Positions 1 through 8,237 are shown, numbered from the stretch's first letter. The stretch is 15,502 nt of DNA from Clostridia bacterium (GCA_017414725.1 JAFQKZ010000132.1:1-15502), one strand, 5' to 3'. The notes: a model not told the origin generated them from the sequence alone. Program-made: numbers and translations.

Positions 1-10
1 ATAATTACAC

Positions 11-52
11 TAAAAACACCCGGTATTTAAAAAATATCAGGTGTTGAATTTT
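11..52. terminator. Hairpin terminator, possibly bidirectional
   Basis: Imperfect inverted repeat with arms at 15-27 and 33-45 (AACACC pairs with GGTGTT, one C/A mismatch and one G-T wobble further in) and a 5-nt loop. On the minus strand it follows the translocase stop codon and is followed by a short T run. On the plus strand it is followed by a run of T at 49-55. It could therefore end the translocase transcript and also any plus-strand gene to the left of the window. Confidence 0.65.
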
Positions 53-56
53 TTTA

Positions 57-1625
57 CTATTTAATTTTTTCTTCGTACTTTTTATTTAATTTAAATATTG
101 CAAAAATCCAAATAAACACCATTATGAAAAATATAGATATTATGATTGGGCTATACGCTAAAACCCCACCGACAGTACCTGTAATAGTATTTAAGGTGCA
201 TGGGAAGGCAAACATAATTTGTTGAATAGCAGAAGAAGTAGCTTTTCCGGCACGTCCACCTAAAAGTTCAACTGCAGCTTGTCCTTTTGTTTTTGTGTCT
301 TCGTCTAATGGGATATATAGCATGCTTTTAGTTGTATCGAAAAGAGAATATTTTATGCTCTTAACAAAAGCGTTATAAATTATTCCAAACCACGCCGATA
401 ATATTATTGATGACATGCCAAACATAGTAGAGCTTATAAACTGTTTATAAATTACTGTGAAGCAAAACAATCCACCGGCTATCAAAAACGCTAACGGAGT
501 AATTAAAGCACTGATTTTCCACGAAAATTTTCTCAATATATTAGCGCTGAACAAAACTACTATACTTGCAAAAAGTCCGGTAAAAACTGAAAGCATACCT
601 TGCATTTGTGCATACTGAGATTTATTAAAAACCTGGCTCATTCCGGCTTTCATAAGTATTTCAGAAAAATTAATAGAAACTCCGTAAGAAATTATTAATA
701 CACATACGAGTAACAAATACGAATTTTTAAATAAAATTTTTATGCCTTCTAGAGAGTTAACTTTTGTTTTTTTATTATTTTTAATATCAGTTTCTATGGT
801 ATTTATTTTATTTTGTGTACTCTCAGGATAATATTTTTCAATCTGTTTTTTTACGATTTTGTTAACATACGAATATATAATTAGTATAGTACAGGCTGTG
901 ATGATTATGATACTCATAAGAACCCGTATATGATTAATATCTAGATTTTGAGCATAATTCATGATTATAATTCCGGCAAAAACTGTACCTGCACTTGATA
1001 ATAAAGAATATAGTCCAAAAAATCTCGTTACTTCATGTTTTAACGTAACTTTGTTAGCAAATTGCCAAAAAAGTGACGATATCATAAGTGCGCCCCAGAG
1101 TTCAGCCATAACATAAAACAACGCAAATGGCCAGTTTGCAAGACATACCAAAACTACTCTAAAAAATAACGGGGCTGAATTTATTAATACAGTAATGTGC
1201 TCTTCAGAAAGTATAAGTTTACCGGCATTAGGATAAATTATGTACCCAAATATCAAATAAAAAACAATAAAACTTGATACTATTATTTTAAAAGTTTTAT
1301 CAAATCCAAATTTGTTCATAAGAGCTGTAAATACGACTACCATTAAAATAGTGCACGGCAAAACAAACCATAGTTTCAAGCCACTTATTAAGCTTGTAGC
1401 TTCTTCCGGGCGCGCACCAATCCACAAATTTGTACTATAATGTACGAATAAGTCTTTCAGTCCGTTACTCAAAGCATATACAAACAATATGCAAAATAAC
1501 AAAAAACTCATCGGTAAAAATTTTTTAAGTTCATGTCTATATATTGGAAAAATAAATTCTCTGAACTTACTAAATTTTTGCTGTTGACTAGGGCATAAAT
1601 CTGAACTTGCATCAGATAACGACAT
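57..1625 (-). CDS. TLC-family ATP/ADP (nucleotide) translocase
   Basis: This 522-residue polytopic membrane protein should exchange nucleotides across the cytoplasmic membrane, typically importing host ATP in return for ADP. Family hallmarks are visible: K57-D58 in the first helix region, AELWG with E175 followed by LFWQFANK (186-192), YGVSINFSEILMK (314-326, with E322 and K326), and the long signature SIKYSLFDTTKSMLYIPLD (423-441) followed by TKGQAAVELLGGRAGK. Length is close to the roughly 500 residues of Rickettsia Tlc. The start is ATG with AAGGAG about 10 nt upstream. The gene stands alone, divergent from the ger operon, and ends in TAG. One family-typical Trp before the Lys near position 326 is Met here. 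Nucleotide transport is secure at family level. Whether it is an ATP/ADP exchanger or a broader NTP carrier cannot be told from sequence. Confidence 0.95.
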   Translation of the reverse strand: MSLSDASSDLCPSQQQKFSKFREFIFPIYRHELKKFLPMSFLLFCILFVYALSNGLKDLFVHYSTNLWIGARPEEATSLISGLKLWFVLPCTILMVVVFTALMNKFGFDKTFKIIVSSFIVFYLIFGYIIYPNAGKLILSEEHITVLINSAPLFFRVVLVCLANWPFALFYVMAELWGALMISSLFWQFANKVTLKHEVTRFFGLYSLLSSAGTVFAGIIIMNYAQNLDINHIRVLMSIIIITACTILIIYSYVNKIVKKQIEKYYPESTQNKINTIETDIKNNKKTKVNSLEGIKILFKNSYLLLVCVLIISYGVSINFSEILMKAGMSQVFNKSQYAQMQGMLSVFTGLFASIVVLFSANILRKFSWKISALITPLAFLIAGGLFCFTVIYKQFISSTMFGMSSIILSAWFGIIYNAFVKSIKYSLFDTTKSMLYIPLDEDTKTKGQAAVELLGGRAGKATSSAIQQIMFAFPCTLNTITGTVGGVLAYSPIIISIFFIMVFIWIFAIFKLNKKYEEKIK

Positions 1626-1746
1626 TTTTGTTTAACTCCTTTTGTTTTGCGTTTATATTTAAATAAAATACAAACAAGCCATAGAACTCTATAGCTGTAA
1701 AATTACAAATTTATAAAAAAAGCTATTGTATTATTTCTATTTTTGA

Positions 1747-1774
1747 ATTATAACACAATCGACAAAAAATGCAA
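1747..1774 (-). promoter_or_regulatory. Possible sigma-A promoter of the translocase gene
   Basis: Minus-strand reading gives TATAAT (plus 1747-1752) and, 16 nt upstream, TTGCAT (plus 1769-1774). The -10 is perfect and the -35 weak. The background is very AT-rich, so this is a candidate only. Confidence 0.35.
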
Positions 1775-1867
1775 AACAAATTATAGTTACATTTGATTTT
1801 GTTTTTTTAATAACCACTGACACTATATCATAACTACTTACGAATAATCCTGTACACTCCGGCAAAA

Positions 1868-1890
1868 ATATATTTAAAAATTAAATATAT
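1868..1890. repeat. Perfect 10-bp inverted repeat upstream of gerA
   Basis: ATATATTTAA, then AAA, then TTAAATATAT: 10-bp perfect arms with a 3-nt spacer, ending about 15 nt before the gerA ribosome binding site. It is made only of A and T, so chance is a real alternative. If functional it could be an operator or an mRNA stem near the leader. Confidence 0.4.
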
Positions 1891-1916
1891 AAAAATAATA
1901 TAGAAAGAGGTACGGA

Positions 1917-3476
1917 TTGTTCATGGGTTTCATGCGACATTTTTTGAATACATATGTTTATAATAAAAATCAAAAAAATGTACAAAAAAACAAGAAATTT
2001 TTCTCGAGATTATTATGCGAGAACATAGAATTTATAAAACGAGAATTTGGGGACACAGCAGATCTTTCTATAAAATATTTAAAAATAAAAGATATTTCTA
2101 GTGCACTGATTACTATTGGAGGCATGGTAAACAAGGACACTCTTACGCATAGCGTCATGAAGCCGATTATAGAGAAACAAGACGAAATTCAGGGTACTAC
2201 AGGACAAGAAAAATATAAATATATTCGTGATAATATTATTGTTTCGCCGGACCAGTTACAAGTTTCAAATTTTGATGATGCGTTTAATATGTTAATGTCC
2301 GGATTTGCACTTTTAGCTATAGACGGTTGTGACTGTATGTTGTGTCTGGGGGTTCAGGGCTTTAGTTTCAGATCTATATCTGAGCCGTCGACAGAAATTA
2401 TGCAACGGGGCTCACGTGAGGGCTTTGTAGAACCACTAATGATAAATATGACTTTAATTCGACGAAGACTAAAGACTACAGATTTGAGATTTGATCTAAC
2501 ACAAATAGGGGGCGTAAGCAAGACTTCTGTTTGTTTGTGTTATTTAAACAGTAAAGTATCAAAAGATATTTTAAAGAAAGTAAAACAAAAATTATCCGGT
2601 GTGAATTTAGAATCTATAATGGAATCAGGGTATATTATTCCGTACTTAGAAGACCAGGGCGACTTTTCTTTATTTAGTAGCGTAGGAATGACAGAGCGAC
2701 CTGATACAGTATGCGGAAAAATCTCAGAAGGCCGCATAGCAATATTAATAGACGGAACACCAAATGTTCTAATAGTACCATATTTATTTATAGAATATTT
2801 TCAGCACTTAGATGATTATTCGATGCACACGTATTTTGCGACTTTTACGCGTTGGTTAAAATATCTGGCGTTTGTATTGTCAGTGTTATTGCCTGGATTG
2901 TATGTTGGAATAAGCACGTTTAATCCCGAAATTTTGCCGGGACCGATATTAACAAAAATTGCACTTGCAGTAGGCACAACACCGTTTTCACTTATGTTTG
3001 AAACGATTTTGATACATTTAATTTATGAAATCATGAGAGAAGCGGGACTCAGAATTCCAAGACCGTTGGGGCATGCAGTAAGCATAGTCGGAGCACTTGT
3101 AATAGGCGAAACAGCGGTAAGCTCGGGACTTATCGGAGCGCCAACACTTATGGTTGTAGCCCTAACAGCAATTTCTTCGTACGTAATTCCGAATTTATAT
3201 GAACCTATATCTATATTAAAATTTGTGTTTATAATAACCGGCGGATTACTGGGAATATGGGGAATCATGATAGTATTCACACTTGTACTGGTAAATATTT
3301 GCTCAAAAAACAGTTATGGAGTTCCGTTCACTTCGCCAATATCGCCATTTAATATTTTTGCGATGCGCGATGTATTGGTACGCAGCGGCTGGAGTTTCTT
3401 AGCAAAAAAGAATATACGAGTACAAGACCTGCCCGGTTCTGAAGTAAAAGACAGAAATATAAATAAAAATATTTAA
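1917..3476 (+). CDS. gerA: Spore germinant receptor subunit A (GerA family)
   Basis: A-subunit of a Ger-type germinant receptor, expected in the spore inner membrane, where it helps sense small-molecule germinants and trigger ion release. It has a soluble N-terminal half (about 1-310) with GerA-family motifs EPSTEIMQRGSREGFVEP (156-173) and MTERPDTVCGKISEGRIAIL (258-277), then a membrane half with several helices and the signature IPRPLGHAVSIVGALVIGE (380-398). The tail FTSPISPFN and DVLVR (471-489) is also typical. Length 519 is normal. The start is a TTG with AGAGG 6 nt upstream; an ATG at 1923 (spacing 12) is the alternative. It opens a three-gene operon. CGAATA at 1841-1846 with a 17-nt spacer resembles a sigma-G -35, but the -10 match is poor, so I do not call a promoter. 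Confidence 0.95.
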   Translation: MFMGFMRHFLNTYVYNKNQKNVQKNKKFFSRLLCENIEFIKREFGDTADLSIKYLKIKDISSALITIGGMVNKDTLTHSVMKPIIEKQDEIQGTTGQEKYKYIRDNIIVSPDQLQVSNFDDAFNMLMSGFALLAIDGCDCMLCLGVQGFSFRSISEPSTEIMQRGSREGFVEPLMINMTLIRRRLKTTDLRFDLTQIGGVSKTSVCLCYLNSKVSKDILKKVKQKLSGVNLESIMESGYIIPYLEDQGDFSLFSSVGMTERPDTVCGKISEGRIAILIDGTPNVLIVPYLFIEYFQHLDDYSMHTYFATFTRWLKYLAFVLSVLLPGLYVGISTFNPEILPGPILTKIALAVGTTPFSLMFETILIHLIYEIMREAGLRIPRPLGHAVSIVGALVIGETAVSSGLIGAPTLMVVALTAISSYVIPNLYEPISILKFVFIITGGLLGIWGIMIVFTLVLVNICSKNSYGVPFTSPISPFNIFAMRDVLVRSGWSFLAKKNIRVQDLPGSEVKDRNINKNI

Positions 3477-3505
3477 TTAAAAATATTTAATATAGGTGAG
3501 AAATT

Positions 3506-4606
3506 ATGGAGAAAAGGCCATGTATATCTGTTGGTCAAATATTTTCGATGTTATTTGTGAGTCGTATGGTAATCACAATGACGTACGGAACTTTATTAAT
3601 CGGCGATTCAGATATTTGGGATCACTTGATATCAGCAATATTATCTCTGAGCATTACATTTTTGTTAATCTTGCCTATATACAAATTATATATTTTAGAC
3701 ACAAAGATGAATATACTGGATAATTTACGCGATTTAATGGGGAAGCTTGGACATTTTTTTATATTAATATATGTTTTGTATTTTTTGATAATCACTTTAC
3801 ACACGTTAAGTATATTCGATAATTTTGTAGCAAATTGCATAAATCCACCGATTTCCGTAAGATTATTGTGTATATTTATGCTATTTTCAGCGTGTTACGG
3901 AGCATACAAAGGTCTTGAAGCGCTATCAAGAGCATCGAGTTTTATATTCATAGCAACAGTTTTGGCACTGATATTCATGTTCAGTTCATTGATATCAAGT
4001 GTTGAGACAATTAATTTTAGGCCATTGATATACGAAAATTACAGTTCTGTTACCGAAGGAATCTTGTACATGATTTCACAAAGCTCGTGTTTAGTAGCAC
4101 TCGGAATATTATTGCCGATGGCGACCGGAAGCTCAAGAAAAAAATTCGCAGGAATAATATTATGGAACATCGGAGTATACGTAAGTTTTGTGCTCATGAT
4201 AATTTTAATCACTGGGACTATGGGTGAATTTGTCAGCACGCAACTATTCCCGGTTTACACAGCGACAAGCATAGGAAAATTCGGGGCGTTCAGACATCTC
4301 GACTCACTATATTTAGGGATCTGGATGGCAGGAATATTTTTAAAGACATCTTTATTTTTGTTATTGGCATCAGAAGGAATCAAAAAAATATGGGGCGAAA
4401 AAATTCGCAAAATTTCGATATTAATTATGAGTATTTTATTATCAATTTGTGTATTTTTCATAAATAATTTCAGCATATTAAAGAAGAATTCTATTACAGT
4501 ATTTCTCATTACATTTTTGATTTTTAACATAATTCTAATACCAATTATTTTAATTATACTCAAAAACAAAAAAATATCAAAGGAGTCGAAGATTTTTGAG
4601 AAATAA
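3506..4606 (+). CDS. gerB: Spore germinant receptor subunit B (GerAB family, endospore permease)
   Basis: A 366-residue integral membrane protein with about ten hydrophobic segments, of the APC-superfamily GerAB type (the probable germinant-binding transporter-like subunit). The opening MEKRPCISVGQIFSMLFVSR, the GAYKGLEALSRAS stretch near the middle and the HLDSLYLGIWMAGIFLKTS stretch near residue 270 are typical of the family. AGGTGAG lies about 6 nt before the ATG. It follows gerA by 29 nt, and its last 11 nt overlap the start of gerC, consistent with one operon and translational coupling. The short frame at 3496-3723 overlapping its 5' end is a shadow. Confidence 0.93.
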   Translation: MEKRPCISVGQIFSMLFVSRMVITMTYGTLLIGDSDIWDHLISAILSLSITFLLILPIYKLYILDTKMNILDNLRDLMGKLGHFFILIYVLYFLIITLHTLSIFDNFVANCINPPISVRLLCIFMLFSACYGAYKGLEALSRASSFIFIATVLALIFMFSSLISSVETINFRPLIYENYSSVTEGILYMISQSSCLVALGILLPMATGSSRKKFAGIILWNIGVYVSFVLMIILITGTMGEFVSTQLFPVYTATSIGKFGAFRHLDSLYLGIWMAGIFLKTSLFLLLASEGIKKIWGEKIRKISILIMSILLSICVFFINNFSILKKNSITVFLITFLIFNIILIPIILIILKNKKISKESKIFEK

Positions 4607-5717
4607 AATACTAAATTTAAGTTTTATTTTTATTATAATTATGTTATTTTCCGGGTGTTCGGAGCAGCATCAGTTACATCAAAAGCTAATAATACAGGGA
4701 ATCGGGATAGACAAAACCGCAGACAATTATAAAGTTACAGTTCAGGCATTAGATTTTCAGAATCCTATGAGCGAAGACGAACCGAGCTTGAAGATTATAG
4801 AGATTTCGGGCGAATCCGTAACAAAAGCACTGGATAATATTTCTAAAAAAACGAGTTTAAAGCCCGTGTATTCCCAAAATTTGGTATTAATTTTAGGCGA
4901 AGAGGCGGCAAAAACCGGTGTAAATAATTTTATAGATTTTTTCGTAAGACACTGTGAAACACGTCCAAAAGTTAAAATTTGCGTAACAAAAAGCCAAACT
5001 TCTGAGATATTTAAATTAAAATATGGAGAAAAAAGCATTAAATCTAAAAACATTCATGATCTAATTCCACAAAAATTAAACTCAGATATATTACATTTTG
5101 TATCAAATCTCAAAAATTCTTATACAGATCCATGGATAGCCTGGCTTGATATAGAAGAAAAAAAAGAAAGTAATAAAGAAAATAATAAAGAACTAGTTTT
5201 GAAAGGCATAGGGATTTTCAAAGAAGATAAGTTAATAAATTTGCTGGAAAATCAAGATGCATTTGGGTTTATGATACTCAAAAACGTACCGAATTTTAAC
5301 TCGTGTATAATAAATACTGAACAAACCGGAGAAATAACTTGCGTAATAAATAATTCCAAAACAGATATAAATCCGGAAATTAATAACAACAACATAAAAT
5401 TTTGTATAAATCTTAATATAAATGCGTCGGTTTTTTCTCTAGACAAAAATAAGAATTTTTATACACATAATTTTGAAGAAACCAAAAAAGAACTAGAAAA
5501 CAAATTATCAGAGCAAATCAAACAAATTTGTAACGAAACTTTAAGTAAAATTTTAAAATTAAACATAGATGTTTTTGAATTTAGTAAAATTTTGAGAAAC
5601 TCATGCCCAAAATATTTCAAATTAATTCGAAACAACTGGAGAGAACATCTAAAAAACGTAAAATTCGAAATAAAACAAGACATTAAAATTACAGCTACCG
5701 GAAAAGAGCCAATCTAA
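4596..5717 (+). CDS. gerC: Spore germinant receptor subunit C (GerAC family lipoprotein)
   Basis: A 373-residue lipoprotein completing the Ger receptor. The N-terminus has a hydrophobic signal (about 7-19) and lipobox LFSGC with lipidation Cys21. The mature part carries GerAC-family patterns QGIGIDKTADNYKVTVQALD (34-53) and a YSQNLVLILGEEAAKTG stretch near residue 90, then the three-domain body. Length is usual for the family. Translation starts at a TTG inside the 3' end of gerB, with AGGAG 10 nt upstream (4581-4585). The gene ends 3 nt from the stop codon of the convergent XRE gene, with no hairpin between them. Confidence 0.93.
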   Translation: MRNKILNLSFIFIIIMLFSGCSEQHQLHQKLIIQGIGIDKTADNYKVTVQALDFQNPMSEDEPSLKIIEISGESVTKALDNISKKTSLKPVYSQNLVLILGEEAAKTGVNNFIDFFVRHCETRPKVKICVTKSQTSEIFKLKYGEKSIKSKNIHDLIPQKLNSDILHFVSNLKNSYTDPWIAWLDIEEKKESNKENNKELVLKGIGIFKEDKLINLLENQDAFGFMILKNVPNFNSCIINTEQTGEITCVINNSKTDINPEINNNNIKFCINLNINASVFSLDKNKNFYTHNFEETKKELENKLSEQIKQICNETLSKILKLNIDVFEFSKILRNSCPKYFKLIRNNWREHLKNVKFEIKQDIKITATGKEPI

Positions 5718-5720
5718 AAC

Positions 5721-6104
5721 TTATTCGAGTTCAATTTCTTTATTTATTATATCGAGTATTTGCTTTTTAGAATCGTACGAAACCGCACGGAACCCGAAAA
5801 CCAAATTTTTTTCAGATTCAGAAAGTTCTAATTCCGGCTCAAATTCTTCAAAATCATCCTCATAATTTTTAGTATTATCATCAGCAAAAGCCAAATTAGC
5901 GGAAGATTCAGACTCAAGCAACTCTTCACAGTCGACATCAAATACCTCTGCAAGGCTGAACAAAGTCCGTACATCAGGGTTGATACGTCCGGATTCGTAA
6001 TAGCAATAAGTAGAACGATCAAGCTCAAGAGCATCAGCAACTTGCTGCTGAGTCATGCCTCTATAAACTCTAAATTTTCTGATATTGTCAGCAATACTAG
6101 ACAT
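5721..6104 (-). CDS. XRE-family helix-turn-helix transcriptional regulator
   Basis: A 127-residue DNA-binding regulator. Residues about 5-62 form an HTH_3/XRE domain (NIRKFRVYRGMTQQQVADAL, then LDRSTYCYYESGRINPD, typical of the recognition and following helices). An acidic linker follows (about 78-100, rich in Glu and Asp), then a helical tail NLVFGFRAVSYDSKKQILDI common in clostridial XRE proteins. I chose the ATG at 6104 rather than 6128 because a perfect GGAGG sits 8 nt before it and lies inside the longer frame. It is transcribed against gerC and divergently from the glycan genes, so it may control itself and the glycan block. Its target is unknown. Confidence 0.9.
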   Translation of the reverse strand: MSSIADNIRKFRVYRGMTQQQVADALELDRSTYCYYESGRINPDVRTLFSLAEVFDVDCEELLESESSANLAFADDNTKNYEDDFEEFEPELELSESEKNLVFGFRAVSYDSKKQILDIINKEIELE

Positions 6105-6112
6105 AAAATCGC

Positions 6113-6117
6113 CCTCC
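6113..6117 (-). promoter_or_regulatory. Ribosome binding site fixing the XRE start
   Basis: GGAGG on the minus strand, 8 nt before the ATG at 6104. It falls downstream of the alternative ATG at 6128, which therefore lacks support. Confidence 0.8.
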
Positions 6118-6153
6118 AAAAAACACACTCATTCTCATTGCTCGCTCAGTTCA

Positions 6154-6204
6154 TTTGTCCTAAAATCTAATATAATACTATAAAATATTATACGATTAGA
6201 CAAA
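6154..6204. repeat. Imperfect inverted repeat in the XRE/glycan intergenic region
   Basis: TTTGTCCTAA at 6154-6163 and TTAGACAAA at 6196-6204 are near-perfect inverted copies (one extra C on the left). The right copy lies inside the spacer of the predicted XRE promoter and the left copy lies in its 5' leader. This geometry fits an autoregulatory operator, but that is inference. Confidence 0.5.
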
Positions 6205-6215
6205 AAGCGATACAA
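6187..6215 (-). promoter_or_regulatory. Sigma-A promoter of the XRE gene
   Basis: Minus strand: TTGTAT (plus 6210-6215), exactly 17 nt, TATAAT (plus 6187-6192). This is close to consensus. Transcription would begin near 6180, giving a leader of about 75 nt. Confidence 0.65.
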
Positions 6216-6235
6216 TATTGAAATTTTGATACAAT
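6209..6235. repeat. Direct repeat GATACAAT, two copies 19 nt apart
   Basis: GATACAAT at 6209-6216 and 6228-6235, spaced close to two helical turns, overlapping the -35 of the XRE promoter and the predicted promoter of the glycan genes. It could be a regulator site shared by both directions. It is short and AT-rich, so support is modest. Confidence 0.35.
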
Positions 6236-6245
6236 TTTTTATAAA
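6218..6245 (+). promoter_or_regulatory. Possible sigma-A promoter of the glycan block
   Basis: TTGAAA (6218-6223), 16 nt, TATAAA (6240-6245), about 30 nt before the first glycan gene. Both elements are good but the spacing is one short and the region is AT-rich. Confidence 0.4.
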
Positions 6246-6275
6246 AAAGTTTAAAATAATTGTTAAAATTTCTGG

Positions 6276-7028
6276 TTGAAAACACAAAAATCAATAGATA
6301 TAATAATTAAGTTGAGTAATATTCGAAGGGGCGTGGAGAAAATTTTATTATCTTGGGAGCAGTTAGATCCAAAATTACAAAACGAAGAAGTTAAAAAATA
6401 TTACAAAATTTTAGAAAAACGCAAACTGAGCTTAATATTCAAGCGGCTTTTTGACATGATTGTTTCTTTTGTGTTAATTTTGTGTTTGTTGCCTGTTTTG
6501 GCAATACTGTATATAATTATCAAATTGGATTCACCTGGCGATGTTATTTTTGTGCAAAACAGAGTTACCAGAAACAACAAAATGTTCAAAATATATAAGT
6601 TCAGAAGTATGGTTGAAAACGCCGAAAAACTAGGTTCTTCGGTAGCTGTTGTTAACGACAAACGTATAACTCGTGTTGGAAAGTTTATGAGGAAGTTAAG
6701 ATTAGATGAAATCCCGCAGTTATTTAACATATTGAAGGGTGATCTGAGTTTTGTTGGAACGCGCCCTGAGATTCCAAAATATGTAAATTCATACACCCCA
6801 GAGATGTATGCAACACTTTTATTGCCGGCTGGAGTTACATCATTGGCCAGCATTTTATACAAAAACGAGTCAGAATTGTTGAATAAATCCAGCAATATAG
6901 ATGATACTTATATAAACAAAATATTGCCTGAAAAAATGAAATATAATTTAGAATACATAAAAAAAGTGAGTTTTTGGTATGATATTAAGATGATTATAAA
7001 GACAGTAGTTGAAGTTATAAAAAAATAA
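6276..7028 (+). CDS. Undecaprenyl-phosphate sugar-1-phosphate transferase (bacterial sugar transferase family)
   Basis: Initiates a surface glycan by moving a sugar-1-phosphate from a nucleotide sugar to undecaprenyl phosphate at the inner face of the membrane. The 250-residue protein has an N-terminal stretch ending in KYYKILEKRK (41-50), one membrane segment (about 60-84), SPGD (86-89), NRVTRNNKMFKIYKFRSM (95-112), the catalytic pair D144-E145 in RLDEIPQLFNILKGDLSFVG, and TRPE (162-165). This is the short PglC/WcaJ C-terminal type, without the multi-helix N-terminal domain. The start is TTG without a clear ribosome binding site; a GTG a little downstream is possible, and the core domain is unaffected. 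The sugar cannot be told from sequence. The aminotransferase next door suggests an amino sugar. Confidence 0.92.
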   Translation: MKTQKSIDIIIKLSNIRRGVEKILLSWEQLDPKLQNEEVKKYYKILEKRKLSLIFKRLFDMIVSFVLILCLLPVLAILYIIIKLDSPGDVIFVQNRVTRNNKMFKIYKFRSMVENAEKLGSSVAVVNDKRITRVGKFMRKLRLDEIPQLFNILKGDLSFVGTRPEIPKYVNSYTPEMYATLLLPAGVTSLASILYKNESELLNKSSNIDDTYINKILPEKMKYNLEYIKKVSFWYDIKMIIKTVVEVIKK

Positions 7029-7043
7029 TTTAGGGGAATTTAA

Positions 7044-8237
7044 TTGAAATTTAACATAAAATTTTCACCACCAGATATTCGTGAAGAAGACATACGCGCT
7101 GTTGAAGAGGTCTTGCGCTCCGGATGGATCACTACCGGTCCAAAAACCAAGCAATTTGAACAAGAAATAGCGAGATTTTGCGGAACGAATTGTGCAGTAG
7201 CACTAAATTCAGCTACAGCGTGCATGGAGTTAACTCTGCGGCTGTTAGGCGTTGGTCCGGGTGATGAAGTTATAACAAGTGCGTACACATATACCGCAAC
7301 GTGTAGCGTAATTTGCCATGTTGGGGCAAAACCCGTTTTGATTGACCTGCAGCCAAACAGCTTTGAGATGGATTACGATAAATTGGCAGATGCTATAAAC
7401 GAAAAAACAAAAGCGATTATTCCGGTAGATATTGCTGGAATTATGTGCGATTATGATAAAATTTTGGATATAGTAACCAAAAAACGTGCTGCTTTTATAC
7501 CAAAAAACGAATTGCAGGAAAAAATTGGAAGAGTATGCGTTGTCGCTGATGCGGCACATTCGTTGGGCGCTGAAAGAAATGGTAAAAAATCAGGTAACGC
7601 GGCTGATTTCACGTGTTTTTCTTTTCATGCAGTAAAAAATCTGACAACTGCAGAAGGCGGAGCGGTGACCTGGCGTGATATAAACAATGTTGAAAACCAA
7701 TATATTTATAACGAGTTCACAATAATGTCTTTACATGGTCAAAACAAAGATGCGCTTTCTAAATATAAACTTAATAATTGGGAGTACGATATTTTATTTC
7801 CGGGATACAAGTTCAACATGACTGATATTTCTGCAGCTTTAGGTCTATCACAATTAAATAGATATAATGAAATTTTAACAAAAAGGCAAGAAATTGTATC
7901 GTTTTATAACAAAAAATTAAACGAAAATACATTTTGGCACGCACAACATTTAACAAACAATTTATCGAGTTGCCATTTGTATCCTGTTAGGGTTTTAAAA
8001 ATTTCAGAGCAAAAACGTAACGAAATTATAACAAAATTGTTCGAGCTGGGGATAAATACAAATGTACACTATAAGCCTTTGCCAATGTTAAGTGCATATA
8101 AAAATTTGGGCTTCGAAATTTCTGAATTTCCTGTTGCATATGATATGTATCATAATGAAATTACGTTGCCGTTGCATACGTTATTGACGCCGGAAGAATT
8201 GGAGTATATTACAAAAACATTAAATGAAATTATATAG
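7044..8237 (+). CDS. DegT/DnrJ/EryC1/StrS-family PLP-dependent sugar aminotransferase
   Basis: Should transfer an amino group from glutamate to a keto nucleotide sugar, making an amino sugar for the surface glycan. It is 397 residues long with typical N-terminus FSPPDIREEDIRAVEEVLRS, GWITTGPKTKQFE (28-39), SATACMELTLRLLGVGPGDEV, TSAYTYTAT (78-86), PLP-contact D169 in VVADAAHSLGA, and Schiff-base Lys198 in SFHAVKNLTTAEGG. The start is TTG with AGGGGA 6 nt upstream, 15 nt after the transferase gene, so the two are co-transcribed. Members such as PglE, ArnB, PseC and DesV share these motifs, so I assign no specific product. Confidence 0.93.
   Translation: MKFNIKFSPPDIREEDIRAVEEVLRSGWITTGPKTKQFEQEIARFCGTNCAVALNSATACMELTLRLLGVGPGDEVITSAYTYTATCSVICHVGAKPVLIDLQPNSFEMDYDKLADAINEKTKAIIPVDIAGIMCDYDKILDIVTKKRAAFIPKNELQEKIGRVCVVADAAHSLGAERNGKKSGNAADFTCFSFHAVKNLTTAEGGAVTWRDINNVENQYIYNEFTIMSLHGQNKDALSKYKLNNWEYDILFPGYKFNMTDISAALGLSQLNRYNEILTKRQEIVSFYNKKLNENTFWHAQHLTNNLSSCHLYPVRVLKISEQKRNEIITKLFELGINTNVHYKPLPMLSAYKNLGFEISEFPVAYDMYHNEITLPLHTLLTPEELEYITKTLNEII

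Noticed and set aside
1841..1870. Possible sigma-G promoter before gerA (CGAATA, 17 nt, AAAAATA)
   Set aside because: The -35 fits, but the -10 lacks the conserved C and first T, and AT-rich sequence yields such matches easily.
3496..3723. Small plus-strand frame overlapping the start of gerB
   Set aside because: It lies in a different frame over the 5' part of gerB, which has clear family similarity and its own ribosome binding site, so this frame is a shadow.
6401..6895. 164-codon minus-strand frame across the sugar transferase
   Set aside because: It is antisense to conserved transferase motifs, with no ribosome binding site or recognisable domain.
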